Source: an uncultured Bacteroidia bacterium (lineage in GTDB: Bacteria; Bacteroidota; Bacteroidia; Bacteroidales; F082). Taken from it: DNA of 64,000 nt. The translations under genes and the position numbers were made by a program. Location of the stretch: positions 37,536 to 101,535 of the forward strand of contig CACYHP010000006.1 of NCBI GenBank assembly GCA_902774295.1. Direction: 5' to 3'. Positions 17,000 through 25,227 of the stretch are shown piece after piece. A model generated the notes under the pieces. That model was not told the origin of the DNA and ran no database searches. It worked only from the letters and a program-made list of their open reading frames with translations. Numbering within the stretch: position 1 is the first letter of the stretch; each line of letters opens with the position of its first letter.

Positions 17000-18139
17000 A
17001 TGGATTTTAGCTATTCAAAGACAGAAGAATTGTTCTTGCAGATGATCAGATCGTTTGCAGAGAACGAGGTCAAGCCTTTGGCAGCCGAAGTTGACGAGAC
17101 AGAGCGTTTCCCTATGGAGACCGTCAAGAAGATGGCGAAATTAGGTTTGATGGGCATCCCAGTACCAAGACAGTACGGCGGAGCCGGCGGATCAGTGCAG
17201 ATGTACATCATGGCTGTTGAGGAACTCTCAAGAGTGTGCGCCACCACAGGCGTTATTCTTTCAGCCCACACATCATTGTGCATGGCACCTATCCTTGAAA
17301 ACGGAACAGAGGAACAGAAGATGAAATATTTGCCGAAGCTCGCTTCAGGCGAATGGATCGGCGCTTTCGGTCTTACCGAGCCTAACGCAGGTACCGACGC
17401 CGCCATGCAGCAGACAATGGCTGTCGACGCTGACGACAAATATATCCTCAACGGAACAAAGATCTTCATCACCAACGCAGCTTACGCCGACGTATTCATC
17501 GTCATGGCAATGACCGACAAGAGCAAAGGTACCAAGGGCATCTCAGCATTCATCGTTGAGAAAGGCTTCAAGGGCTTCAGCATCGGTAAGAAAGAGTTGA
17601 AGATGGGTATCCGCGGCTCAGCGACATGCGAGCTTATCTTCGAAAACTGCGAAGTGCCAAAGGAAAACCTCCTCGGACCTCTCGGAAAGGGCTTCAACAT
17701 CGCTATGAAGACCCTCGACGGTGGCCGTATCGGTATCGCTTCACAGGCTCTCGGCATCGCTCAAGGTGCAATGGATGAGACAGTGAAATACACCAAGGAA
17801 CGTAAACAGTTCGGTAAGTCAATCGCACAGTTCCAGAACACACAGTTCCAGATGGCCGACCTCAAGACAAAGGTCGAGGCAGCTCGTTTGCTCGTCAGAA
17901 GCGCAGCATGGAAGAAAGACAAAGGCCTTCCATACTCAGCAGATGCAGCAATGGCAAAACTCTTCGCAGCTGAGACAGCAATGGAAGTGACTACAAAGGC
18001 AGTCCAGTTCCACGGCGGCTATGGCTACACACGTGAATATCCGGTCGAACGTATGATGCGCGACGCCAAGATTACCGAGATCTACGAAGGTACATCAGAG
18101 GTTCAGAGAATGGTTATCGCCGGTCATTTATTTAAATAG
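17000..18139 (+). CDS. bcd: Acyl-CoA dehydrogenase (butyryl-CoA dehydrogenase type)
   Basis: A 379-residue flavin enzyme of normal length. FAD/substrate motifs are GAFGLTEPNAGTDA, FITNAAYADVF and KQFGKSIAQFQNTQFQMAD. The catalytic base is the Glu in ITEIYEGTSEVQR (about E363), the position used by short-chain acyl-CoA dehydrogenases. Followed 11 bases later by etfB and etfA, it probably forms a Bcd-EtfAB complex that reduces crotonyl-CoA to butyryl-CoA, possibly with electron bifurcation to ferredoxin as in clostridia. The bifurcation is inference from context. Confidence 0.92.
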   Translation: MDFSYSKTEELFLQMIRSFAENEVKPLAAEVDETERFPMETVKKMAKLGLMGIPVPRQYGGAGGSVQMYIMAVEELSRVCATTGVILSAHTSLCMAPILENGTEEQKMKYLPKLASGEWIGAFGLTEPNAGTDAAMQQTMAVDADDKYILNGTKIFITNAAYADVFIVMAMTDKSKGTKGISAFIVEKGFKGFSIGKKELKMGIRGSATCELIFENCEVPKENLLGPLGKGFNIAMKTLDGGRIGIASQALGIAQGAMDETVKYTKERKQFGKSIAQFQNTQFQMADLKTKVEAARLLVRSAAWKKDKGLPYSADAAMAKLFAAETAMEVTTKAVQFHGGYGYTREYPVERMMRDAKITEIYEGTSEVQRMVIAGHLFK

Positions 18140-18150
18140 GAGGGAAGATT

Positions 18151-18933
18151 ATGAATATTATAGTTTGTATTAAGCAAGTACCTGATACTACCGAAATCAA
18201 AATCGATCCGGTAAAGAACACTCTTATCCGTGAAGGCGTTCCGAGCATCATGAACCCAGACGACAAGGGCGGTCTCGAACTCGCACTCCAGATGAAAGAC
18301 AAATACGGCGCTAACGTCACAGTTATCACAATGGGACCTCCACAAGCAGACCTCATCCTGAGAGAAGCTTTCGCTATGGGCGTTGACAGAGCTATCTTAT
18401 TGAGCGACAGAAAGTTCGCCGGTGCTGATACTCTCGCAACATCATACGCATTGGCAGGCGCCATCAAGACAATGGACTATGACCTCATCATCGCCGGCCG
18501 TCAGGCTATCGACGGTGACACAGCACAGGTCGGTCCTGAGATGGCTGAACACCTCGGCCTTCCACAGGTTTCATACGTCATCGACGCTGAACGCGAAAAG
18601 AACGGCAACTTCATCGTGAAGAAAGAAAACGAAGACAGCGTTCAGACTCTCGAAGTCGAAGGCAAGTGCGTCCTCACAGTGTTGGCATCAGCATTCGAGG
18701 CACGTTACATGACAGTAGCCGGCATCGTCGACGCTTACAACAAGGAAGTTGAAGTTTGGGGCGCCGACAAACTCGATGTCGACGAGAACAAACTCGGTCT
18801 GAAAGGCTCACCAACAAAGGTGTGGCAGTCATTCCCGAAGCAGCTTAAGGCACCGGGTGAGGTGTTCGAAGTGAGCGAGGAAGAAGCAGTCGAAATCATT
18901 GTTAATAAACTGAAAGAAAAACATTTAATCTAA
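18151..18933 (+). CDS. etfB: Electron transfer flavoprotein beta subunit
   Basis: A 260-residue EtfB. The N-terminus MNIIVCIKQVPDT and the segments GGLELALQMKD and AGRQAIDGDTAQVGPEMAEHL are diagnostic of the family, the last being the nucleotide-binding region. It pairs with EtfA (next gene, 8-base gap) and carries electrons to or from the acyl-CoA dehydrogenase encoded just upstream. In bifurcating complexes the beta subunit binds an extra FAD instead of AMP; this cannot be settled by eye. Confidence 0.93.
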   Translation: MNIIVCIKQVPDTTEIKIDPVKNTLIREGVPSIMNPDDKGGLELALQMKDKYGANVTVITMGPPQADLILREAFAMGVDRAILLSDRKFAGADTLATSYALAGAIKTMDYDLIIAGRQAIDGDTAQVGPEMAEHLGLPQVSYVIDAEREKNGNFIVKKENEDSVQTLEVEGKCVLTVLASAFEARYMTVAGIVDAYNKEVEVWGADKLDVDENKLGLKGSPTKVWQSFPKQLKAPGEVFEVSEEEAVEIIVNKLKEKHLI

Positions 18934-18941
18934 AAGTAGCC

Positions 18942-19961
18942 ATGGATATCAAAGATTACAAAAACGTTTATGTGTTCGCAGAACAGCGCGGAGGTATGAT
19001 TCAATCCGTAGCATACGAACTTTTAGGTAAAGCTCGCGACTTGGCCGACGCTCTCGGCGAGAAAGTCGTGGCAATGTTATTGGGTCACAATGTAAAAGAT
19101 CAGGCTCAGAGCCTCATCGAGATGGGTGCAGACGAAGTGCTCGTCGCTGACTGCCCGGAACTCAAGGATTATTTGACAGAACAGTACTCACAGGTTGTAT
19201 ATCAGATGATCACAGCCGGTTGCCCAAGCATCGTCCTTTACGGTGCAACAACCATCGGCCGTGACCTCGCACCACGTATCGCTTCACGTTTGAAGACCGG
19301 TCTGACAGCAGACTGCACCAAACTCGAAATCGGTATCGTTGAGGAGACAGGTGAGAAACAGTTCCGTTCAACACGTCCTGCATTCGGCGGCAACCTTATG
19401 GCAACCATTCTTTGCCCTAACACACGTCCACAGATGTCGACAGTGCGTCCAGGCGTGATGCAGAAACGCGTCCGCGAGGCTGGCAGAAAAGGCACCATCA
19501 CAATGTTTGCCCCTAAATTCGATACAAGCAAGTTCAAAGTCAAAGTCATTGAGACCAAGATGAACTGCAAGTGCGCTGACGACATCGCCGATGCCAAGAT
19601 CTTGGTGTCAGGTGGCCGTGGCGTTCACGACAAGGAAGGTTTCAACAAGCTTCAGGCTTTGGCAGACGTCCTCGGCGGCATGGTGGCATCATCACGTGCC
19701 ATGGTCGACGCCGGCGTGATGGATCACTGCTTCCAGGTCGGTCAGACAGGTAAGACAGTGCGTCCTAACCTTTATATGGCATGCGGTATCTCTGGCGCTA
19801 TCCAGCACCTCGCAGGTATGGAAGAGTCAGACTTCATCATCGCCATCAACAAGGACAAATACGCACCTATCTTCTCAGCCGCTGACCTCGGCATCGTCGG
19901 TGACCTCCACAAGATCGTCCCGATGTTGACAGAGAGACTGAAGAAAGAAATTGAGAAATAA
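18942..19961 (+). CDS. etfA: Electron transfer flavoprotein alpha subunit
   Basis: A 339-residue EtfA with the C-terminal FAD-binding domain clearly visible: VSGGRGVHDKEGF, SSRAMVDAGVMDHCFQVGQT, LYMACGISGAIQHLAGM and IAINKDKYAPIFSAADLGIVGD. It partners EtfB and Bcd in crotonyl-CoA reduction. It is the last gene of the kamE operon and is followed by a hairpin and a strong intrinsic terminator. Confidence 0.94.
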   Translation: MDIKDYKNVYVFAEQRGGMIQSVAYELLGKARDLADALGEKVVAMLLGHNVKDQAQSLIEMGADEVLVADCPELKDYLTEQYSQVVYQMITAGCPSIVLYGATTIGRDLAPRIASRLKTGLTADCTKLEIGIVEETGEKQFRSTRPAFGGNLMATILCPNTRPQMSTVRPGVMQKRVREAGRKGTITMFAPKFDTSKFKVKVIETKMNCKCADDIADAKILVSGGRGVHDKEGFNKLQALADVLGGMVASSRAMVDAGVMDHCFQVGQTGKTVRPNLYMACGISGAIQHLAGMEESDFIIAINKDKYAPIFSAADLGIVGDLHKIVPMLTERLKKEIEK

Positions 19962-19968
19962 TCTCGTA

Positions 19969-20036
19969 GAGACGTTTCCTGAAACATCTCATCATAACAA
20001 AAATTCCCGATGGAAGCAATTCTGTCGGGAATTTTT
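19969..20036 (+). terminator. Terminator of the kamE-etfA operon
   Basis: Two hairpins in series. GAGACGTTTC / GAAACATCTC lies at 19969-19990. A classic intrinsic terminator follows at 19999-20036, with arms AAAATTCCCGA and TCGGGAATTTTT and a U-rich end. Confidence 0.85.
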
Positions 20037-20063
20037 CTATTTAAATAATTTTTTCTTAAATCA

Positions 20064-20093
20064 TTTGTACAATCAAAAAAATTCGTATTTTTG
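20064..20093 (+). promoter_or_regulatory. Promoter of the SRP RNA
   Basis: TTTG at 20064-20067, 18 bases, then TATTTTTG at 20086-20093, five bases before the first base of the RNA's closing stem. Very good match to the Bacteroidota consensus. Confidence 0.7.
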
Positions 20094-20097
20094 CAGC

Positions 20098-20194
20098 GGG
20101 TAAGTCTTATACGACCAGCTCCTGTCGAACTCCCCCAGGGCCGGAAGGCAGCAAGGGTAGATGGTTGAGCGGTGCGATATAAGTAGCTTACCCT
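20098..20194 (+). ncRNA. ffs: Signal recognition particle RNA, small bacterial type (4.5S)
   Basis: A 97-base RNA closed by GGGTAAG (20098-20104) and CTTACCC (20187-20193). The apical SRP domain is intact: AGCTCCTGTCGAACTCCCCC, CAGGGCCGGAAGGCAGCAAG and GGTAGATG, containing the conserved GGAA tetraloop and the asymmetric internal loop bound by Ffh. A run of T follows at 20194-20199. It forms, with Ffh, the particle that targets membrane proteins to the translocon. Confidence 0.96.
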
Positions 20195-20206
20195 TTTTTG
20201 TCTGAA

Positions 20207-20674
20207 ATGATAATTGAACCTACATATACAGGCAAACAGTATTGGCTCACAACAGTCATCTCAGGATTGTTGTTAAGTGTCTTATTATCTTTCGCTTACA
20301 TCATATTCTACGAGCGTCTGTACGTCGAATCATCATACCTTTTTTCAATAATATATCTCATTCCATTCGTTTGGCTCAGCATCACAATAGCTTTGTTTAA
20401 AAGCAAATTTGTGTGGAAAGAATTCACATTCGGAAAGGCGTTTTTGATGAGTTTTATATGCGGAGTTATCGCTTCAATACTGTTTTCCAGCGTAATTTTT
20501 GTATTCTACGCCTATCTTGGAATGGAGAGTAGGATTGGGCTTTACGAAAACGGCCGCCAGATGCGCGAGCTATTCTCACCATTGGCAACAGCCATATCGA
20601 TGTTGATAATAAATGTCATTTTATCACTCGTATATTCACTGATAATTGCTATCTTTGCACGTAAAAAAAATTAA
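20207..20674 (+). CDS. DUF4199-type membrane protein
   Basis: A 155-residue hydrophobic protein with four predicted transmembrane helices (about 15-40, 43-63, 75-100 and 125-150) and a short basic tail ARKKN. Layout and sequence style resemble DUF4199 proteins of Bacteroidota, whose function is unknown. I use the ATG at 20207. A TTG at 20198 would lie in the terminator of the SRP RNA. It is followed after one base by the glycosyltransferase gene, the usual neighbour of this family as far as I recall, suggesting a joint role in envelope glycan or lipid-linked sugar synthesis. Confidence 0.8.
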   Translation: MIIEPTYTGKQYWLTTVISGLLLSVLLSFAYIIFYERLYVESSYLFSIIYLIPFVWLSITIALFKSKFVWKEFTFGKAFLMSFICGVIASILFSSVIFVFYAYLGMESRIGLYENGRQMRELFSPLATAISMLIINVILSLVYSLIIAIFARKKN

Positions 20675-20675
20675 A

Positions 20676-21611
20676 ATGGATATATCTGTCGTCATACCTT
20701 TGCTGAATGAAGAAGAATCATTGCCGGAACTCGAGGCTTGGATTCGTCGCGTCATGACTGAAAACAACTATTCATACGAGATCGTGTTTGTCGACGACGG
20801 CAGCACCGATGGCTCATGGCACTGCATTCAGAAACTGAGGGAAGAGAACCCTAATATTAAAGGTATACGTTTCCGTCGTAACTACGGCAAGTCAGCGGCA
20901 CTCAACGAAGGCTTCAAAATCGTGCAAGGCGACGTGGTGATCACTATGGATGCCGACCTTCAGGACAGCCCGGATGAGATCCCTGAGCTCTACAATATGA
21001 TTGAGAAAGACGGTTATGACCTCGTAAGCGGTTGGAAGAAAAAACGTTATGACTCAAAAATGTCGAAAAACATCCCTTCGAAGTTTTATAACTGGTCGAC
21101 ACGCCGCATGACAGGTATCAAACTCCATGACTTCAACTGCGGACTTAAGGCTTACCGCAATGAAGTGGTGAAAAGCATTGAGATTTATGGCGAGATGCAC
21201 CGTTATATCCCGGTCATAGCAAAGGCTGCGGGTTTCACACACATAGGGGAGAAGGTGGTTCATCATCAGAAACGCAAATATGGAGAGTCGAAGTTCGGAA
21301 TGAGCCGTTTTGTGCGCGGTTATCTCGATTTGCTCACCATCTCGTTTATCTCCAAGTTCGGCAAACGCCCGATGCACCTCTTCGGTGGACTCGGCTCACT
21401 GACGTTCCTCATCGGTTTCATCATTGCCATCATATTGGTAGTCAAGAAGTTCGCATTCCATGCATACGGAATGACAAGCCGTCCGCTGTTCTATCTGGCG
21501 TTGGTGTGCATAATCGTTGGCGTACAACTGTTTATGACTGGATTCCTTGCGGAACTTGTGCAGTCGTCATCATCTAAACAGAAAGTATACGGAATCGCAG
21601 AGAGATTTTAA
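20676..21611 (+). CDS. Family 2 glycosyltransferase, polyprenyl-phosphate sugar transferase type
   Basis: A 311-residue GT2 enzyme. The catalytic GT-A motifs are MDISVVIPLLNEEESL at the N-terminus, FVDDGSTDGS, the DxD-like MDADLQDSPDEIP, and DFNCGLKAYRNEV. Two C-terminal transmembrane helices end the protein, as in the DPM1/GtrB/ArnC group that loads a sugar onto undecaprenyl phosphate. The start is ATG 20676, one base after the DUF4199 stop. A -7-like TATCTTTG at 20650-20657 inside the end of the upstream gene could give an extra promoter. Sugar donor unknown. Confidence 0.9.
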   Translation: MDISVVIPLLNEEESLPELEAWIRRVMTENNYSYEIVFVDDGSTDGSWHCIQKLREENPNIKGIRFRRNYGKSAALNEGFKIVQGDVVITMDADLQDSPDEIPELYNMIEKDGYDLVSGWKKKRYDSKMSKNIPSKFYNWSTRRMTGIKLHDFNCGLKAYRNEVVKSIEIYGEMHRYIPVIAKAAGFTHIGEKVVHHQKRKYGESKFGMSRFVRGYLDLLTISFISKFGKRPMHLFGGLGSLTFLIGFIIAIILVVKKFAFHAYGMTSRPLFYLALVCIIVGVQLFMTGFLAELVQSSSSKQKVYGIAERF

Positions 21612-21612
21612 G

Positions 21613-21667
21613 GATAAGAAGGATAAAAAAGGATAAGATTTGCCGTTAAGCTCTTATCCTTCTTATC
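21613..21667. terminator. Hairpin between convergent genes
   Basis: GATAAGAAGGATAA (21613-21626) pairs perfectly with TTATCCTTCTTATC (21654-21667). Internal AAGGATAAG text offers alternative pairings. It sits between the ends of the glycosyltransferase and the acidic protein and probably ends both transcripts. Confidence 0.65.
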
Positions 21668-21696
21668 ATTTTTATCAGCGAAGCGCTTATCCTTTT

Positions 21697-22107
21697 CTAG
21701 TATCTGTCGTAAGGATCGTCATAAGGCTCGTCAAAGCCTTCATCCTCATAATATTCTTCTTCTTCCTCGCCGAAGATGTCTTCTTCGTCTTCAGCAAACA
21801 TGTTTTCGCCTTCTTCCCAGTCGAAATCTTCCTCCAGTTTGCTTTCGTCGAACTCGTCAATGTCGTTCATCTGATTCATGAAGTCGCGTAATTCCTCGTC
21901 ACTCATCTCATCGAGGTTGGCTGTCAGCAACTTATTGTCGCGTGACGATGCGCGTAACTCCTTCAAAACATCCGGTGCGATGTAGAAATCATCAATATTT
22001 TCTTCGCAATATTTTATGTATTTAGGGTCTTTTTCAAAGACTTCGGCTAAAGTCTCACCCTCATATTTACCAAAAGTGAAAATCGAATCAACGTCGTAAA
22101 ATTTCAT
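21697..22107 (-). CDS. Small acidic protein with ExoX-C-like FGKYEG module
   Basis: A 136-residue protein of unknown function. Its first 35 residues contain FTFGKYEGETLAEVFEKDP and YIKYCEENIDDF, the GKYxG...DPxYIxW/Y pattern found in a small module at the C-terminus of exodeoxyribonuclease X-like proteins. The last 70 residues are extremely acidic (runs of Glu/Asp with Tyr and Phe), a DNA-mimic-like composition. The module recurs twice in the protein at 40637-41311 in this window. A role in nucleic-acid metabolism is inference. Confidence 0.7.
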   Translation of the reverse strand: MKFYDVDSIFTFGKYEGETLAEVFEKDPKYIKYCEENIDDFYIAPDVLKELRASSRDNKLLTANLDEMSDEELRDFMNQMNDIDEFDESKLEEDFDWEEGENMFAEDEEDIFGEEEEEYYEDEGFDEPYDDPYDRY

Positions 22108-22129
22108 ATCTTAACAAATTTTTGACTTA

Positions 22130-22137
22130 CAAAAATA
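22130..22137 (-). promoter_or_regulatory. -7 box of the acidic protein gene
   Basis: Minus-strand TATTTTTG, 23 bases upstream of the ATG at 22107. Confidence 0.5.
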
Positions 22138-22169
22138 CATCGTTTTCTTTAAAAATGCAAGTTTTTTCG

Positions 22170-22538
22170 TTATTTTTTGAAAATAAAATAAACTGCTAAC
22201 ACCAGGAATCCAAAGCCAACAAGATGATTCCAGTGGAATTCACCCATTTTGAAAACTTTGATGCTGATAAACATGAAAACTATGAGGCTGACTACCTCCT
22301 GAATCACCTTGAGCTCCACCAGATTGAAAGGTCCACCGTTGACCACCGAGCCGATCCTGTTGGCCGGAACCATTGCCGAATACTCAAACAACGCCACGCC
22401 CCAGCTGGCTAATATTATGAGAATCAAGGGCCAATCTTTAATAACACCCATGTCTTGCAACTTCAAATTACCATACCATGCAAAAGTCATGAAGATGTTT
22501 GAAACAATCAAAAGCAATACTGTGTAAACGCCTCTCAT
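22170..22538 (-). CDS. DMT-family small membrane protein (DUF486)
   Basis: A 122-residue protein with four predicted transmembrane helices and hallmark residues of DUF486 proteins (TFAWYGNLK, SWGVALFEYSAMVPANRIG, NLVELKVIQEVVSLIVF). These resemble half-size members of the drug/metabolite transporter superfamily. Substrate unknown. It is monocistronic, divergent from gmhA. Confidence 0.88.
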   Translation of the reverse strand: MRGVYTVLLLIVSNIFMTFAWYGNLKLQDMGVIKDWPLILIILASWGVALFEYSAMVPANRIGSVVNGGPFNLVELKVIQEVVSLIVFMFISIKVFKMGEFHWNHLVGFGFLVLAVYFIFKK

Positions 22539-22575
22539 ATTTTAAAAATTTGCTGCAAAAATCGGGAATTTTTAT

Positions 22576-22583
22576 TATTTTTG
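22576..22583 (+). promoter_or_regulatory. -7 box of gmhA
   Basis: TATTTTTG, 17 bases upstream of the gmhA ATG at 22600. No clean -33 seen. Confidence 0.5.
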
Positions 22584-22599
22584 CAAAAAATATTTAGAT

Positions 22600-23175
22600 A
22601 TGATTTCAATTGAAAATATCATCAAGGATTCAATCGATGTTAAGCAATTGATTCTCAACGATAAAGAACTCGTCAAAAGAATCAATGAAGCTGCGATGAT
22701 GTGTGTCGAATCGCTGAAAAACGGCGGTAAGATTCATTTCTGCGGCAATGGTGGCAGTGCAGCCGATGCGCAACATCTCGCTGCCGAGCTGAGCGGACGA
22801 TTCTATTATGACCGTCCTCCGTTGAATGCCGAAGCGTTGCACGTCAACACAAGCTACCTGACAGCTGTGGCTAACGATTATTCCTATGACATGATTTACG
22901 CCCGCATGCTTCAGGCTTCAGCTAAAAGAGGTGATGCCCTCATCGGGATAAGCACCTCGGGAAATTCGGCCAACATATTGAAATCCTTTGAAGTAGCCAA
23001 AGAAATCGGAGTTAAGACAATAGCGATGACAGGGGAGACCGGCGGTAAAATGGCTGACTGCTGCGATATATTAATTAATGTACCGAGCAAATGCACGCCT
23101 CGCATCCAAGAGTCGCATATCATGATTGGACATATCATCTGCGAAATCATCGAAGCCACAATGTTTCCGAGATAA
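22600..23175 (+). CDS. gmhA: Sedoheptulose 7-phosphate isomerase
   Basis: A 191-residue SIS-domain isomerase. The substrate loop HFCGNGGSAADAQHLAAELSGRF and the second phosphate-binding loop GISTSGNSANIL are intact, and the C-terminal helix has ESHIMIGHIICEIIE. It converts sedoheptulose 7-phosphate to D-glycero-heptose 7-phosphate, the first step of the heptose pathway for lipopolysaccharide core or glycoprotein glycans. It is one base upstream of a GmhB-like phosphatase, supporting the pathway call. Confidence 0.93.
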   Translation: MISIENIIKDSIDVKQLILNDKELVKRINEAAMMCVESLKNGGKIHFCGNGGSAADAQHLAAELSGRFYYDRPPLNAEALHVNTSYLTAVANDYSYDMIYARMLQASAKRGDALIGISTSGNSANILKSFEVAKEIGVKTIAMTGETGGKMADCCDILINVPSKCTPRIQESHIMIGHIICEIIEATMFPR

Positions 23176-23176
23176 T

Positions 23177-23716
23177 ATGGATTGGAACCGCATAATCGAC
23201 AAATCCTGGACCTTGTTCCTCGACCGCGACGGTGTTATCAACACTCGTCTGGTTGACGATTATGTCAAGAATATCGATGAGTTTGAGTTCATGCCTGGCG
23301 TCCTGGAGGCCTTCAGAATCTTCGCTGAGAAATTCGGCAGGATTATTATTGTGACAAACCAGCAAGGCGTCGGCAAAGGCCTGATGACATTGAAAGACGT
23401 TGAAACCGTTCATGAATTCATGCTTAAAGAGATTGAGGGACAAAAGGGTAGGGTTGACAAGATTTATGTCTGCCCGCAACTGAAATCCGACCCGGACAAT
23501 TTCCGCAAACCAAGTCCTAAGATGGCTTACATGGCTCAACACGATTTTCCGGAAATAGACCTCGACAAATCCATCATGATTGGCGATATGAATTCAGATC
23601 TGGAATTCGGAAAAAACAGCGGCATGTACACCGTTTTTATCGGGAATGAGCCTATAAAAATCAAACCTGATGGCAAATATGAGACGCTTATAGAGTTTGC
23701 AAAAATATTAAAGTAA
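23177..23716 (+). CDS. gmhB: HAD-IIIA phosphatase, heptose 1,7-bisphosphate phosphatase type
   Basis: A 179-residue HAD phosphatase. Motif I is FLDRDGVIN, motif II TNQQGVGKG, motif III the Lys in RKPSPKM, and motif IV IGDMNSDLEFGKNSGM. The conserved Cys group of many GmhB proteins is reduced to VCPQLKSDPDNFRKP. It should remove the C7 phosphate from heptose bisphosphate. I use ATG 23177, directly after the gmhA stop, which gives the normal family N-terminus. The longer frame from 23126 overlaps gmhA by 50 bases. Confidence 0.85.
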   Translation: MDWNRIIDKSWTLFLDRDGVINTRLVDDYVKNIDEFEFMPGVLEAFRIFAEKFGRIIIVTNQQGVGKGLMTLKDVETVHEFMLKEIEGQKGRVDKIYVCPQLKSDPDNFRKPSPKMAYMAQHDFPEIDLDKSIMIGDMNSDLEFGKNSGMYTVFIGNEPIKIKPDGKYETLIEFAKILK

Positions 23717-23759
23717 CGCTTTAGATAAGACAGTTTAATTTATTTATATCCAATATTAT

Positions 23760-25226
23760 ATGTCAGCATTGATTTTAACGGTTTTTGTTGTTTACACAGT
23801 ACTGATCCTGTTCATTGCGCATATAACATCAAGGAAATCAAATAACGAGACATTCTTTACCGGAAACCGCAAATCACCGTGGTTTGTGGTGGCTTACGGC
23901 ATGATAGGAGCGTCGTTGTCAGGCGTCACTTTCATGTCGGTGCCGGGCAATGTCTACACAGGCCAGTTCACGTATTTCGGCATCGTCTTGGGCTATATCA
24001 TCGGTTATGCGGTGATTGCACTCTTATTGTTGCCATTGTATTACAAACTCAACCTGACTTCGATATATTCATACCTCGAGATGCGTTTTGGAAAGCATTC
24101 CGAGAAAACAGGCGCTGCGTTCTTTATATTGTCACGTCTACTTGGCTCCGCACTCCGTATGTATCTGGTAGTCTTTGTGTTATACGAATTCGTATTCAAG
24201 GCCTGGGGCATACCGTTCTGGGTCCCGGCAGTCATTTTCATAGCATTAATTCTTGTTTACACCTTCAAAGGCGGGATAAAAACTGTTGTATGGACCGACA
24301 CTTTGCAGACCACATTTCTTATATTGGCCGCAGTCATAACCGTTGTCTGCATACTGAAAGAGCTCGACATCTCCATTCCTGACCTGTTAAAAGCATCGTC
24401 GGAACAAGGTTATACCAAAATCTTCGAAACCGACCCGAATCACAGCAGATTCTGGCTGAAACAGATTCTCAGCGGCGCTTTCATCACCATCGTCATGACT
24501 GGCCTCGATCAGGATATGATGCAGAAAAACATGACTTGCAAAAGTCTGCGCGATGCCCAGAAAAACGTGATGACATCGAGTATTTTGTTCATCTTTGTGA
24601 ACATAGTATTCCTTTGTCTCGGCGCCTCGTTGATTTATTACGCACAGCAAACCGGTTTCCAATTGCCGACAAACGACAGTGGAGTAGTGGTCAACGACAA
24701 GATTTTCCCGGCTATCGCATTCAGTTTCAGCAAGTTCACAAGCATTGTGTTTGTTATAGGCCTGGTCGCAGCCGGATATTCATCCGCTGATGGCACTTTG
24801 ACGGCGCTAACAACCACATTCTGCTATAATTTCCTCGATTTCGGAAACAAAAACGATATGTCCGAAGCCGAGAAACTCAAAACACGTAAAAAGATTCATA
24901 TTGCTTTTGCAGTCCTTTACCTCTTGGTAATCATAGCGTTCCGTCCGTTCCACACACAATCTCTCATCGACAAGGTCTTTGAAATCGCCGGATACACTTA
25001 TGGACCGCTGCTCGGACTGTTCTCATTCGGACTTTTCGTTAAAAACCGCAAGCCGAACGATAAAATTGTGCCATATATCGCAATAGCGTCGCCAATTTTG
25101 AGTTATATATTAAACATGTATTCGGTACAGCTGTTCAACGGATACAGATTTGGCTTTGAAATATTGATTATCAATGGGTTAATAACGTTCATCGCATTAT
25201 TGGCATCATCTAAAAAAATAAAATAG
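23760..25226 (+). CDS. Sodium:solute symporter (SSS family)
   Basis: A 488-residue membrane protein with about 13 helices. SSS-family segments include FFTGNRKSPWFVVAYGMIGASLSGVTF near the N-terminus, LTSIYSYLEMRFG, the central TGLDQDMMQKNMTCKSLRDAQ and a Ser/Thr-rich Na+ site region AAGYSSADGTLTALTTTFC. It imports an organic solute with Na+; substrate not predictable. The next gene starts two bases after its stop. Confidence 0.9.
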   Translation: MSALILTVFVVYTVLILFIAHITSRKSNNETFFTGNRKSPWFVVAYGMIGASLSGVTFMSVPGNVYTGQFTYFGIVLGYIIGYAVIALLLLPLYYKLNLTSIYSYLEMRFGKHSEKTGAAFFILSRLLGSALRMYLVVFVLYEFVFKAWGIPFWVPAVIFIALILVYTFKGGIKTVVWTDTLQTTFLILAAVITVVCILKELDISIPDLLKASSEQGYTKIFETDPNHSRFWLKQILSGAFITIVMTGLDQDMMQKNMTCKSLRDAQKNVMTSSILFIFVNIVFLCLGASLIYYAQQTGFQLPTNDSGVVVNDKIFPAIAFSFSKFTSIVFVIGLVAAGYSSADGTLTALTTTFCYNFLDFGNKNDMSEAEKLKTRKKIHIAFAVLYLLVIIAFRPFHTQSLIDKVFEIAGYTYGPLLGLFSFGLFVKNRKPNDKIVPYIAIASPILSYILNMYSVQLFNGYRFGFEILIINGLITFIALLASSKKIK

Positions 25227-25227
25227 T